Assembly (NCBI GenBank): GCA_029891385.1
Contig: CM057235.1
Coordinates: 17,855,620-17,919,619 of the forward strand
Length of the DNA: 64,000 bases
Direction of reading: 5' to 3'
Source of the DNA: Erythroxylum novogranatense
Taxonomy: Eukaryota > Streptophyta > Magnoliopsida > Malpighiales > Erythroxylaceae
The translations under genes were made by a program, and so were the position numbers. This document shows, one piece after another, positions 24,007 through 35,870 of this stretch. The first letter of the stretch is position 1. Each line of letters opens with the position of its first letter. Under the pieces are notes generated by a model that saw only the letters and a program-made list of their open reading frames with translations, was not told the DNA's origin and searched no databases.

Positions 24007-24980
24007 ATGCTCACCTCTCTTTTGCCTATTTTTGTAGATTTTTCTTCTTCAATGACTCCAAAGAAGCTTGTCGCCCGGAAACCAATCAACCAATTGCGCC
24101 TTCAAGTCTCTGGAGAAGGTAAAATCGATATGATGGCCAATTTTCACTCCCCATTCCCAATTTTTTCAGAAGAAGAAAGTATGAGATTTTGGGATTTTGA
24201 AGATAGAGAATTATTGCCTCCTAGATATTTTGATTTTGAATTGTTAGAAACTCTAGGTTTGAGGCATAATATTGAATGATTAGTTGTGAATATTGGTTGG
24301 GGTCGTCTAATTCGTTGTGATGTATCGATATACCCAATGATGACAATAGAATCTTTCACCACTGTGCACTATAATCCTAAAATGGACACATTCTGGTTTA
24401 GAACATACATATAAGCTTGATTATACTGTCATTCATGCGCTTTTTGACTTATCCAACAAAAAAGTTTTAGATGACCATGATGAATTTTTATGGATGATTA
24501 TTGGAAAAGCCTTACAGGTGAAAACACTTTTGATTCTAAGAATGTACCTAATACTTTAATTTGTAGCACTGAGCACTTACTGCTTCACAAATTTATGTGC
24601 TTATTTGTTTTTAATAAAATTGAAAGCAATAAGTGTTCGGCTAAAGAACGTTTCTTTCTTTGGTGCATGGATCACAAAGTTAAAGTAAATACCCTGTATC
24701 GCATTTTTAGGTCTATTATGAGTTGCATTAATAAGACAAGATCATATTTTGGTATGGCGTACATTATTACTACTTTGGCTTCATTTTACAATCTTAATGT
24801 GGATAGTGTGAGCACTGTTAACCCTGATGTGTTTGATGTATCGTATTTAAGACACTATGAAATTTTGGAGCTTCATTCTATGGAGCTCCAATATCCTCAG
24901 ACGTGTACTACTGTTAAGAATAGGAAGGGCAAGGACACAACCATGTCTCAACCATCCACCAGTAGCAGCAGATGTTGATA
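24007..24980 (+). pseudogene. Athila env-like (third ORF) remnant
   Basis: Two readable pieces, 24007-24279 ('MTPKKLVARKPINQLRLQ', 'FSEEESMRFWDFEDRELLPP', 'LETLGLRHNIE') and 24490-24978 ('HLLLHKFMCLFVFNKIESN', 'FFLWCMDHKVKVNTLYRIF', 'RSYFGMAYIITTLASFYNL'), are joined by a region of stops and frameshifts. Position (between integrase and the 3' polypurine tract) and the pattern of a tail-rich unknown protein match the extra ORF of Athila-group elements, sometimes called env-like. I see no clear signal peptide or membrane segment, so no envelope function is claimed. Confidence 0.65.
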
Positions 24981-26577
24981 GGTTTCAGTAAATTCTTAAC
25001 CAAATGACTATAAATCATCAACAAACGAAGTTGCAAATCAATGAGCTTGATAACCAAATGCAACAAGTACATAAGGAGTAACGGTACATCAACAAGAAAT
25101 TCCTCTAGTTCATCCAAGCGAAAAACATTAAAGTCCCCTCTCTTACGCCCTCGCCATCGCAATCTCCATGAGCCTTCTTACCCGTCACTTTTTATATTGT
25201 TTTATTTACTTTGTTTGTTGTGTTACTTGTTTGCTTAGCTGATATTGTGTTTGATGTTTTAATTTCTTTTTGCGGTTGCCTTGTCACATTGAGGACAATG
25301 TGTTGTCCAAGTGTGGGGAGGTGACATTTGCTTTTTCAATTGCTTTGTTTTAGTTTGTTGTATTTACTGTTTTCATTTTGTTAATTTGCATACCTGTTTT
25401 AGGCATATTAGGTTGTTGCTTTGTGTTAAGCAATGGAACTACACTTGAATCATTTTGATGTATTTTGTCATAAGATTCTGCCATACTAGTTGTAATGAGA
25501 TTGAATGCATGCTTGAACTCGGATTAGGCTACTTGAGTAGAGAGTGAATCATGTTGAGTGATAAAAGTAGTTGTTTGCATAAGCTTACTCAAAAGTTGAC
25601 ACTTAAGCAATGAGGTAATGTAGAAATGCATAATGAATTTTCATTTGAGCCAATGTAAGGATTGAGTCTATATGACTCCATCTATAGTCATTTTATTTCT
25701 TTGATTGTGTGATGCTTCCTTAGGTTACTACCTTCAAAACTTGCTTTGAATCGGTTTGAGTCTACTGGATGCATGCTTAATAGAGATGATTAAGGCCCTT
25801 TTTTTATAACCCTTGGCTTAAATGACATGCCTTTTTTATCCCTTGCTACCCCATTGAGCCTTAACCTTTTTTTTTCTTAAAAGCACTCCATATTTTAAAA
25901 CCCAAAATCCCATTAGCCTACCCATTAGTTTGGAATTTTTGCTACATTTTTTTTCAAGATGAGTTGAATGATACTTCTACTCTTGGATCACATTGTATTT
26001 AGTTGCTATTTTGTTTATTGTTTTTTCAATTATTAAAAAAAACTTTTTGGTAGCATCAATAAGTGCGGAGTAGTAGTTTATTTTCATTTTTATCTTAGAA
26101 ATATGTTTGTTATCCCTTTGTTCACTTATTACTTTATGAATGCTTGTGTTGAACTCTTTCCCCTTTTTGATCCACCTTAATCCTTATTACATTACAACCC
26201 GAAACAAATCCTTTTGATCTATTTATGCATGTAATCATTGTAGAGGAGAATTGGTGTATTAGGAATCCTATGGTAGTGTAGTTTCCTATAGGGAGCTTGA
26301 GCGAAACACTAACCATCAAACACTGGAGAGAAATGAGTGAAATCGTGCGGAAGATTCATTGTGCGTTTATACTTACCTTTGAGTGATGGTGTCATAAATT
26401 GAGTTTGCTTATGTACACTAATGAAAAGTAGTCATGATATGTATAATAAATTGGCATTTAAGTTGGCCAAACTTTGAGGGAATCTATGCTTTGATCATTG
26501 TGAAAATAAAGTGATGGAATTGATTGGTTGTGTTTAATTTTTCTTTAGGACAAACAAAGATTTAAGTGTGGAGAGGT
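24981..26577 (+). other. Athila 3' non-coding internal region with two polypurine tracts
   Basis: 'tccaagtgtggggagg' at about 25303-25321 and 'tttaagtgtggagagg' at 26561-26576 are near-identical purine tracts. The second abuts the LTR start and is the likely true plus-strand primer. The first, about 1.25 kb upstream, resembles the internal tract seen in this group after the env-like ORF. The sequence between is AT-rich and I recognise no gene. Confidence 0.6.
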
Positions 26578-26677
26578 TGATAGTTGTGCATTAGTGTGTG
26601 TTTTCTAAGTATTTGGCACGTGTTTCTTACATAATAGGTTAGTATTATTGTGTTTTACGACTTGTTTTGTGTGTTTT

Positions 26678-28780
26678 TCTTGGGCCCGAGCCCCAGATCC
26701 CTATTCCTGAGGCAGTCCCTCGGGCTGCGCCCGGGTCGGGCGCCCCAAAACGTCGGACCCGATTCTAATATCCATACATAAATTCGATGAGCACATGCAT
26801 TTTCGTACACAAATATATATATACACGATCATTCGAATTAAATACCCCCAACACTCGGGTTTCATGCCATAACAGTTCAAAAGCAAAGCAACAAGTGTTA
26901 TCAATCCATACATAATAAGTTAAATCCAAAATACATGATAATGCTCCATGATGATATGTTTGGAGGGCCTACTAAGATACTAACTTAATACAACTCCTAA
27001 GGATCTTGAAGTTTCCGATGGCTTGCTAGTTCAACGATCGACCTGTTCAGCACCTGAGGAGTGGGAGATAATGGGGTGAGTTGCGAAGCCCAGTGGCATA
27101 TACATTTATAGCCATTGGCAACGAGCCACACAACCAAACATAAACACATACATATATACAGCATTGAGCAAGTCGTAAATTCATTCATTTAATCATCTTA
27201 CGGATGTGATTGTACCATGCAACATCAGGTATCATGCTCAACAAATCCATAATGAATGCACACAAATGGTTCGAGAGTTCCGTAAAACAATCCGGATAAA
27301 CCGAAGTCTATTCCGTAAACTATCCGAGTCTGATTTCTTAAGGATCTCGTTGCCTCAAGCTGGCAGCCGGGTGAAGGCTATACGTCGACATGCACGTGAC
27401 TATCCATCCGTAACTCTCTTACCCAAACAAAGCACAGAATGATCCATTTCATGCTCAAAGCATATCATATTTTCCATTCTTTCCATCGTTACACAATGCC
27501 ATAATGCCTAACAAGGCAATTCATAATCATAAACATAATGCATTTTCAATAGTTTTCATAATTCACACAAGCATGCAAGCAAGCATACACATATTGCTCA
27601 TACACACAACAACCATAAATGTATTACCCACCTAGTATCGCACGAGAATCCAACTCACGGTTGTCCTTCCTCTTGCGATGGAAACTGGTCGGCTTGGTTT
27701 CCTATAGCAAACCAAGTCCCAAATCAAACAATGTTCAAAGACAAATAATCGATAAGCGTGAAAATCCAAAGTCCGAATACTATAAGTCTACATTCGACTT
27801 CTGACTAAAATTCCTGAATCCTAAGCGGCAAATTCCAAACCTCCCAACCTGTAGTCCTTTCTCTCTAGTTCACAACGAATCCAAAATCACCTCAATCGGA
27901 CATCTGAGGCCCAAGATATGCCCAAAATACCAAAAATCTCCTTTGCTGGAACAGGAGGCTTCGCCGCGACGAGAGCCTCGCTCGTCGTCGCGGCGAACAG
28001 CCCGCGCTCGCCGCAGCATGCACATAAATGTGTGCCGCGGCGAAGGCCATCCTTCTGCACGTCGCGACGTCCACGGCGAATAAACGTTTATTCGTCGCGA
28101 CGTTGTTTCCCCTTCTCGCACGTCGCGGCGTGTTCATACGCACGTCGCGACGTGCGGGTCTGGAGCTCGACTCCGAAACCCAATTTTTCTGCATTTTCAA
28201 CTTCAATCCTTTTCCAAACTTAAATGCAACACAACCAAACTATAGATCAAGTCCTCTACTACATTTCTAACCCATTCTAAGCTTCAAATCCATCACAAAC
28301 ACATCAACCCAAGGATCTACCCATCTTTTCACCCAAAAATCCTAATTCATTGATTTCTACCATATTCAACATTCTCTAGGTTAAAATCTAACCATAACAA
28401 GCTTAATACAAGCGGAACTTACCCAGAAATCACGTTAAACTGTCGAAACTCTTCAATGGTCGAAATCTCTCTTCTCCTCTCTTCCTTCTTCACGACAGCA
28501 CTTCTCCTTCTTTCTCTTCTCTTCTTTCTATTTTCTTTCTAATTCTTTTTTTAAAACATACCTAGGGTGGTCAAAGACTGAAATACCCCTCCTAATAAGC
28601 CTAGATCCATTCCAACTTAAGTAAACTTCCCAAAATGCCCTTACACAATTTAATCCTCTAATGCCTTATTTAAACCATATTAACCACTAGCACACCCAAT
28701 TTAATCAAACTAAGCCATAAACATATAATTATCAAAATTCATGCTTAATGGCATCATAAAAAAATTTTCGGGGTCCAACA
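26678..28780 (-). mobile_element. Solo B-type LTR (2103 bp), reverse strand, TSD gtttt
   Basis: Read on the minus strand it starts 'tgttggaccccgaaaa' (at 28780) and ends 'ggcccaaga' at 26678, where the expected terminal 'ccaaca' has one base changed. 'gtttt' lies at 26673-26677 and at 28781-28785. Removing the insert restores a continuous Athila LTR sequence. Internal words match the 16868 LTR, including 'gtgcatgtcgacgtatagcc' and the palindrome cluster. Open frames at 27870-28270 on both strands come from CG-rich palindromes and are not genes. It is the only complete B-type LTR here and sets the family length. Confidence 0.88.
27960..28155 (-). repeat. CGTCGCGACG palindrome cluster in the solo LTR
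   Basis: Perfect 'cgtcgcgacg' lies at 28060-28069, 28093-28102 and 28143-28152, with 'cgtcgcggcg' at 28121-28130. Looser forms ('cgccgcgacg', 'cgtcgcggcg') occur at 27962-28000. Spacing falls from 33 to 28 to 22 bp. 'aaacgttta' at 28083-28091 is another palindrome between units. The block is a strong local CG peak in AT-rich DNA. Confidence 0.85.
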
Positions 28781-28944
28781 GTTTTTGTTTAGTTTGATAT
28801 TCATAGTTGTTCTTTTATGTTTGATGTTGGTTAGGGTAAGACTTGATCATTTTGTTGTAGGAATGGAGGGTGGACATCTTTGTGATTATGCTAGGGACCA
28901 AGAAAAGAGAAGAGATGTGGAGTTGTTGAAGAACAAGAACCCAT

Positions 28945-29056
28945 GACCGACGAAAAGGGTATGCTTCCTATGATCGTGGGAAATCTATGGAGAAAGTTTC
29001 TATCACATTAACCCACGATCGTGGGATGCACAAGGATAATTCCCACGATAGTGGGA
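28945..29056 (+). repeat. Array of CCCACGATCGTGGG palindromes, copy 2 (in Athila LTR)
   Basis: Units lie at 28967-28980 (decayed left arm), 29012-29025 (perfect 14 bp palindrome) and 29042-29055 ('cccacgatagtggg'). The intervening words match copy 1 at 23624-23763, so a module of about 120 bp is present both before the env-like ORF and in the LTR. Confidence 0.85.
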
Positions 29057-30105
29057 TGCTTAGCCTGAGTAGTCACGCGGGTTTCATTTATTTTTTTAGG
29101 GTTTTATGATATGTAATGGCACAAATCTCTAGGGCTGAAGAGGGTGGTGGAAACTAGCCTCCATAAGCAAAAAAAAAAAGGTGGAGAATCAAGGTTTTTC
29201 ATTCCCAATTAAGCAAAGAGCATCCCTTCATCCAGATTTTCTAGATTCGAGAAAAGAAGAGGAAGAGTTGGCCCCATTTAGTTCTTATTTCAATTTTTTT
29301 CTCTTCTAACATGTTTGCCATAGATTGTTTGGTTGTTGGGGATGTTAATTACATTATGATTGACTAATTTTTTTTAAAAGGGTTTATTGTTTAAACTATT
29401 TGTGAACTTTCAATTGTTGATTCAATAGTACAAATGTTTGTGTTATTTATTGAGCTCAAACCTTGCAACAAATCAAGAAAGTGAGCTTAGTAATATATGT
29501 TAAATGTATAACAAGAGTTGACATTTAATAGACCTATAAATAACAAGTTATTGATTTATTAGGAAGAGATTTCAATAGATTGATACAATGCTTATAGGAT
29601 AGCTTCATATCTAGTTGAATGTTTAGGAAAAGCTTTACACATCGAGAGATCCTAAAGTTAACCTTAACTTATTTAACTAGTGACATTTAGTTGCACCTTG
29701 AGAGAGGGTAGCTAAAATTTTAGGAAATCTTCGGCCAAGGATAAATTGAATCCATTAACTAGAAGAGAGCAAATAGGGATAATGGCAAGATCAAATTCCT
29801 AATCTTGATTTTCTCCAAATTTTAGTTTACGATTTTGGTTTAGGTTGCATTGTTTCCTTTTACCTTTAATTTATCTTTATTTTACTTATCTATTTAAATT
29901 TGATTGAATCGATTTCTTAAACAAAGAACAACCTAAATTAAGTAGTGCCTAAGTACAATACTTGTAGGATTGATATCCGCTTTTTACTACAAGTTCCAAC
30001 CCGTATACTTGCATTTTTTAGTGTAAAACTAATAGTTTGGTTTGCATTCAACAACTCATCTTGAATTAACTCAAAATTTTTGCAATTTGACTTGTTTTTA
30101 ATTTA

Positions 30106-30484
30106 GGTTATGCTTGGTTAGGAGTTTATTAATATAATGAAATAAAATGTAATATTATTTCATCATTTTGGAGGAAGGTTTATAATGAAATGGCATAAAA
30201 TGAGATGGAAGAAGAGGGTTTTATATTCCATCTCATTTCATCCTAAATAATAAAAATAAAAAACCTCTGATTTGTGAGATTTAGGATGGAGTGAAATGAT
30301 AAACAATTTTTCACTATAGTACATTATATACCCCACTTTTTAAAAATAACATTTCACTATATTATATTATGAACTCTTCTATCTTTTTCAAATAACACTT
30401 TTCTAATATTACATCTTTTTATATTCTAACATATTATAAATCATTCAATTTCATTAAAAACCTTCAATCCAACTAAACATGGCC
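30106..30484. mobile_element. Tourist-like MITE (379 bp), TSD tta
   Basis: Terminal inverted repeats are 'ggttatgcttggttagg' at the left and the complement of 'ccaactaaacatggcc' at the right. 'tta' occurs at 30103-30105 and 30485-30487. A three-base TTA duplication and a GG-start repeat point to PIF/Harbinger (Tourist) MITEs. The inner sequence is AT-rich and partly self-complementary ('gaaatgagatgg' against 'ccatctcatttc'). It ends 246 bp before the start codon of the next gene. Confidence 0.75.
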
Positions 30485-30730
30485 TTAGGGAAGGGCAATT
30501 GGGTCGGGTTTTTAACCGTTCGAATCTCAATTCCATCATATCTTGAATTAAATTCAGACGGATATAAAATGTTCGGAGCGGGTTTGGACTGTTGACATAT
30601 ATCCGTTAGATGTAACGGGCTGGACAGCTGCTACTTTGTACAGATATATACTACAGAGGTAACCGTCCGGTCCGGGCAATGATTTTAGAATCTCTAAATC
30701 TTTCTGGAGCCCGGTCTAAATTCAGACTCG

Positions 30731-32884
30731 ATGTGTTCTCTGGTTAGACGGCTGAGGACCTTAACTCCATGCCTCCGGTCCACCTCCGATCAGTTCCGCT
30801 TCGCGCGGACTGAATCCGGTACAAACAGGCGGCGCTCCAAGCAGCCGGCCTTTGGTAAGAAGAAAACGGAAGAAAAATCAGAGTGGTGGGTCGTCGACGG
30901 TGAGATGCATGAAATCGGCGAGCACGTGCCTCTACGTGAACGGTTCGTGATTCCTCGAGACAACATCCCCAATAAGCGCCGTAAACAGCTCAGAGAGCAG
31001 TTCATGCGCCGCACGCGCCTCGTTCTCAAGGAAGCTGTAAGAACCTTTTTATTGTAGTCCATCCATATCCTTCTTTCAATTCTCTGAGCTTTATTTTTGG
31101 GATGATTGATTTTTCTAATTCATTTTATTTTGTGTGTCATAAGGAGCACGAGCCTTGGTGCAAAAGGTATATGGAGTTGTATAATGAACTTAGAGAGAAT
31201 TGGGAGCGCTTGTATTGGGATGAGGGCTACTCGAAGAAAATAGCCCAAGATCATGCTAATTATGAGTCTCCTGATGATGATGACCAAGATTTTAACCCTT
31301 ACAAGTTTGTTCTTTCCCATCTCTTTGTTTTTAAACAAATTTCTGAATTCCTACTTTTATTATGAAGAGTTTGTTCCTTTAAGTACGGTTAATGGTAATC
31401 TGATGCGAATGCCAGCGACTGTGAAGAATCTTACCTAGTCATTGGTTGGAGAATTTCTGTTTCATAGTGGAGAGGAAGTCTTTGTCTGGTGCTTATAAAT
31501 TGTTTCCATTTTTAATCTCATTGTGTATACTTTTAATTTTTCAACATAATTTGTTTTATCACGTGATAGATTCTCTCCTTTTGTTTTTAATGCTGTTTAT
31601 TTTGTTGTTAAGGGATGAGCTTTCTTTTTCTTCATTTTCATGCGATTTCAAGCCAAGACGTCTCATATTTGATGTTTTTGCATGTGGTACAGGAGTAGGC
31701 GAAATGAGCTTAGGAAGGTATGCACGTTACTGAAACTTTCTCTATGGATCTGATGTGACTGTAATTTTAATTTGCCATAGGACACTAAGATAGATATTGT
31801 TCCGAGGTATTATGAGTTATAAGTTGGTCGACTATTGGTCACTATTTTCTCCAATTTATTAAGAACGTGGTTACATACTTATGAATGGATATCTTGTAGG
31901 TAGTGAAATGCTCTATGATGATGGGTTATGATGTCATTTTTGTGCTACTTTAGAACAGATTGCTAAACATGGATTTTTCAATCTCTAGCTTGAGTTTGTA
32001 AAAGACAAATTTTAAAAACTACTGTGAATGCAGGACCAGAATTTCGGGCGAAACAGTCAAGGAGATTCATGGGAAAAAGTCAACCTAATTCGAGATAAGT
32101 TTGAATATGATAGAGAGAGAAGAATGAGAGAGAAAGGTATTTTGTGTGGTGTGATGTTACTAGCTTGGATTATTCATTTATTTGGCCAAATTGCTTAACA
32201 GTCTTGTTGCAATTAATAGCATGAAAATTTGGTTGATATCAACTCAAAATTAATTTCTTTACCATGTTACTTTGTCTCATCAATGCATTTAATATATATG
32301 CAACCTGTGGGGGTACTTTGTTCAGTTTAGATGTAAAATGTTAAGATGAGGCATATTTCTTTTATGTGACTGCGATACATGGTAATAACATCCACAGAAG
32401 TTGTTGCTAATCTAGATGTGCTTCTTTAGGACTTGCACGCGGCAGCTTCAGTTATTGAAAATAAGCAGTTTCTCATATCTGGTCTAGAGAATTGGTTGCC
32501 AAGAGTGCGTAAACTTTTAACTTTCCAGTTAAAGAAAATTGAAAGAAAACCCTTTACTATTCCTGCTATATAAGAATGATGTGCTTTGCCTCGTTACGAG
32601 GAAACCGATATCATGAGATGTATCAGATTGGTTTTAGTACAAACTTTCCCAATTCATTGAGTAATTTGCTTCAATAGTTGTGGCCATGGTGAAGACAAAT
32701 TCAACTTGTGGTTGATGGTGGCTTGGAAATTTTATCCCGGTCCTTATGTTCTTGTTGTCTTTTCCTAATATGTTTTTCATATGCAGCATTTGCACCAATG
32801 ACTCGAGGAACTTCTCAAGACATGCCCAGTTTGAACTCCCTGAATCAGCCATTTGATACCCGCAGGTACTTCCCTGCTGAATGA
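30731..32884 (+). CDS. Five-exon gene, conserved-looking 230-residue protein of unknown function
   Basis: Proposed exons are 30731-31036, 31144-31304, 31693-31717, 32034-32136 and 32787-32884. All four introns (107, 388, 316 and 650 bp) are GT-AG and the joins keep one frame of 693 nt including the stop. The first about 35 residues are rich in Arg, Ser and Thr with few acids ('MCSLVRRLRTLTPCLRSTSD'), as in organelle, especially mitochondrial, presequences. Then come 'KSEWWVVDGEMHEIGEHVPL', a basic stretch 'NKRRKQLREQFMRRTRLVLK', the aromatic 'PWCKRYMELYNELRENWERL', an acidic 'SPDDDDQDFNPY', 'RDKFEYDRERRMREK' and the end 'FDTRRYFPAE'. The basic, helical middle would suit RNA or ribosome binding, but I know no named family for it. 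A TATA-like 'atatatac' lies at about 30644. Codon choice and intact frame contrast with the transposons around it. The exon 3 of 25 nt is small but needed to keep the frame. Confidence 0.85.
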
Positions 32885-34140
32885 GATTGACGAAAGTGTT
32901 GTCATAACATTGCAATTCCAGGAAATGAGAATCTAGGAAAATATCACGGCAAAATCTGCAGGAAGGGCATTGGCAGTTTTTAGCTCTTAACGAGCTTCCG
33001 TACTTCTGATTGGAGGGTTGGTTTAACTGAAGCCCCTCATGAGTGGTTATTGTTCATATTCCATAACAAAAGTTTTAGTCAGTAGGTTAGCTCTTGATAA
33101 TAGTTTTTTCGTTTGGCTGTGTTGGTCGTGACGCGAAGAGATGAGCCCAAAACTATTGTTATTAATCTTAATGCAGGTTATCGTTTTGATTGAGGTACAA
33201 GAATGCGTTGAGGTACAAGAATTCGTTATCTCAGTGCAACTAATACACATTTGTTCTTTAGATTATCGTCATAACTGCATTATTTTCTTCATGTATCATT
33301 TCACTCCTCCCACTATTGGGTTACCGAATTCGTATGTAATATAATACAGTTAGGAAGAAATGAAGTTGTGTATTTCGTAGGATTTAAATAAAACATAATT
33401 ATCAATAAAAAAAATAGATCCATCAAATTTCACTTCTTTATGTAGAGTTTTTTTTTTCCTCGAGTGAAAAACCTTTTTGTGGAAATAAAAAAATTAAATT
33501 AATTCTAAGTAAATAGTCGAAAGGATATCAAGTGCATCATACAAGAAGTAAAAAATTGTTAAATCTAAAAAATCTAAACTTAAATAACCAAAAAAGAAAC
33601 AAAGCTTTGACGATTATACTTGGTGTGAATTGCTATTCTTTAACCTTGGTCATTTGTTTTTATAGTGGAAGAACAATGTGGTAGCTTTGCTGCTAAAGAC
33701 CAACTAGTAACCTCTAATCGTTACTATCTTTCTTATCATATAGAAGTAGGCAAGTTTTAACTCCTAACTTTCAGTCTTAAAAGTACACTGCTCACATCTT
33801 TGAACACTTTTCTGTTTTTTTTTTTTTTTTTTGATCTTTATAGAGTATAGAATGTGTAGCCCGTAGCCATTTGAAGGGAAGCATAATCATCATTGGGCAT
33901 TCCCTGTAGCTTAGTGCTCCGTAAGACTCTTTCTATTTATAGTAGGAACAAGTGACTCCCCACCTCACTACAATATCCTGCTACAGTGTATTTGAATATA
34001 AGCAGTTAAAGTATAAAGGACTTATAGATTTCTAATAGTCGCCATAAAACTTGCAGTTGAGTGTAAGGTGCCAAATAGGGGCTTCTGATTCTATCATAAA
34101 TAGTTAGCCTCTCCTTTACAGTTAGCTACAACATGATAGA
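32885..34140 (+). other. 3' flank of the five-exon gene and intergenic DNA
   Basis: 'aataaaa' and 'aataaaaaaa' at about 33388-33412 are possible poly(A) signals. A T run (about 18) lies near 33815-33832. No coding homology or transposon end was recognised. Confidence 0.5.
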
Positions 34141-34459
34141 GACTTTAGGGGCCATTAGCTTGTTCCAGACCACCTTGTGCTAGGGGTGGGTGCAAAAATT
34201 CTGAACGTTTCCTTACATGACTTGGTTGAGAGCTGCCTTGAGGAAGGTCTTGACCATATGATTTTATCCTCCCTCAAAGAATCATGGTTGTAAGCAACAA
34301 GGCAGTCATTTAAGAAGCTTGTTACTCTACTTGATTGATTCCATCCTTTATTAGAGATTAGGCAACTAACTGAGGAATTAACATGATAAAAATGTCTTAA
34401 AGTATTGAAGTTAGGCAACAGATGAAGGGATCCAAATGGACTATCATTCAAAAGAGGTG
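34141..34459 (-). pseudogene. LINE ORF2 C-terminal fragment
   Basis: The minus frame at 34451-34155 reads 'FYHVNSSVSCLISNKGWNQ' and 'REDKIIWSRPSSRQLSTKSC', which resembles the region between RT and the terminal zinc-knuckle domain of plant LINE ORF2 (the 'D-x-I-x-W-x-x-S-x-x-G-x-x-S-x-K-S' word). The copia element at 34465 inserted next to or within it, so its upstream part may continue at 42214-42420. Identity rests on one short motif. Confidence 0.45.
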
Positions 34460-34464
34460 GAGAG

Positions 34465-35727
34465 TGTTAGAATAGTGCCCTAAAGGCAATCGCCTTTAAC
34501 GCGTTTTGTACAAAGTTGTGTACATACTTTATGAATAAATAAATAAATACATATTTCATTAATTTGATGTTCATTATTTATGAATGGATATTGATCTATC
34601 AGCAAATTAATGAAGTCCATGGTACATGACATAGCATGAAGGAAATTGTGATGTGATCATACTACTGAGATTTCTATCATGTGCAATTATGTCAGTATCT
34701 AAATTATCCCTAATCATAGGATTCTTGGCTGGACATCGTTAATCCGGAGAGACTAGCACATCTCAAGCTCCTTGATTTGATCGGCGGTGGATCTCGAAAC
34801 TGTAAATATAAGATGTTTAGGGTTTAGATGTGAATGCTTCTAGAGGTAGTAAGTACGTTGGATGACCTGCCATGAGATCATCACATGGATGTCCTATTCT
34901 AATGTCAGTGATAATCTCATCATAGCAATGGTGCAAATATCCTTAGACTTGAGGTACTCAAGGATATCTTGGTTACTGATTCTGTGCTTTGAGTCAATTC
35001 CTTGTTACCTTACACAGGTTGTTCATAGGGTGGTGATTAGGTACAGCTTGAGGTATTCGAAGGTAATTGAGTAACCAATAAAGGATTCATCACTTCTGTG
35101 ATAGCAGAAGATGATACCCATGGCCTCTTGTCAGGGTCATTACTTGGAAATCTCTAGCCGGAATTCATATGTCATGAAGAGTGTCTTCAGTGACATATAA
35201 AGTAATGAGTCCCAGGAGTCCCAGGACAAGAACTGATATCACTTGGACTAGATTTGACTTAGTCAGTCTAGTAAGAGTTGACACTTTGCCCATACTCATA
35301 ACCAAGTGGGGTATAGCATGGTGAAAGGACGAATTGCACAGTAATTGTCTATGGAAAGGTTCGTGATATAGTTCGTGATGAACATAGGTTCATTCGTCAA
35401 ACCAATTACTTTCCGTCGATTGGGGTCATGATGTGTTCTAGATACCGCCATGACTTGCTTGGATTAAGTGTTAATTTAAGTGGCCAACATAACAGGAACC
35501 TAATGGGTCACACGTAAGAGTGATTCTAGAATTAAGTAAAATAGTTTTAGATGAGATCTAATATATGGAGAGCAATAGGATTAAATAGATCCCATGAGAT
35601 CAAGATATATTCATGAGATCGCGACATCGATATTCTTTGAAAACAGTCTTGATGTTTTTCCATACCTAACCTAGTAGACCAACCAGTATTTAATTGGACC
35701 ACTTCACATTTTTATATATATATTTAG

Positions 35728-35766
<39 letters not shown>

Positions 35767-35784
35767 ATCCTCCTTCCACGTTAG

Positions 35785-35819
<35 letters not shown>

Positions 35820-35832
35820 TAATTAATTAATA

Positions 35833-35870
<38 letters not shown>

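Larger units (their letters stand above)
26578..30050 (+). mobile_element. Athila-type 3' LTR, split by a solo LTR
   Basis: It begins 'tgatagttgtgcattag' after the purine tract and is interrupted at 26677 by a B-type solo LTR. It resumes at 28781 or after the TSD ('gtttttgtttagtttgat') and ends near 30050 ('tttgcattca'). The end is inferred from the typical terminal words ('cttgtaggattgatatccgc' at about 29969) because the partner 5' LTR is absent. Without the insert the LTR would be about 1.37 kb. No flanking TSD can be tested because the left part of the element is gone. Confidence 0.65.

Noticed and set aside
24007..24980. Functional envelope protein
   Set aside because: Frame is broken and no signal peptide, cleavage site or membrane anchor is visible; only position supports the env-like label.
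27870..28270. Overlapping open frames on both strands (83-104 codons)
   Set aside because: They lie in the CG-rich palindromes of a solo LTR; palindromes keep both strands open. Compositions are Arg/Ala-rich and without homology.
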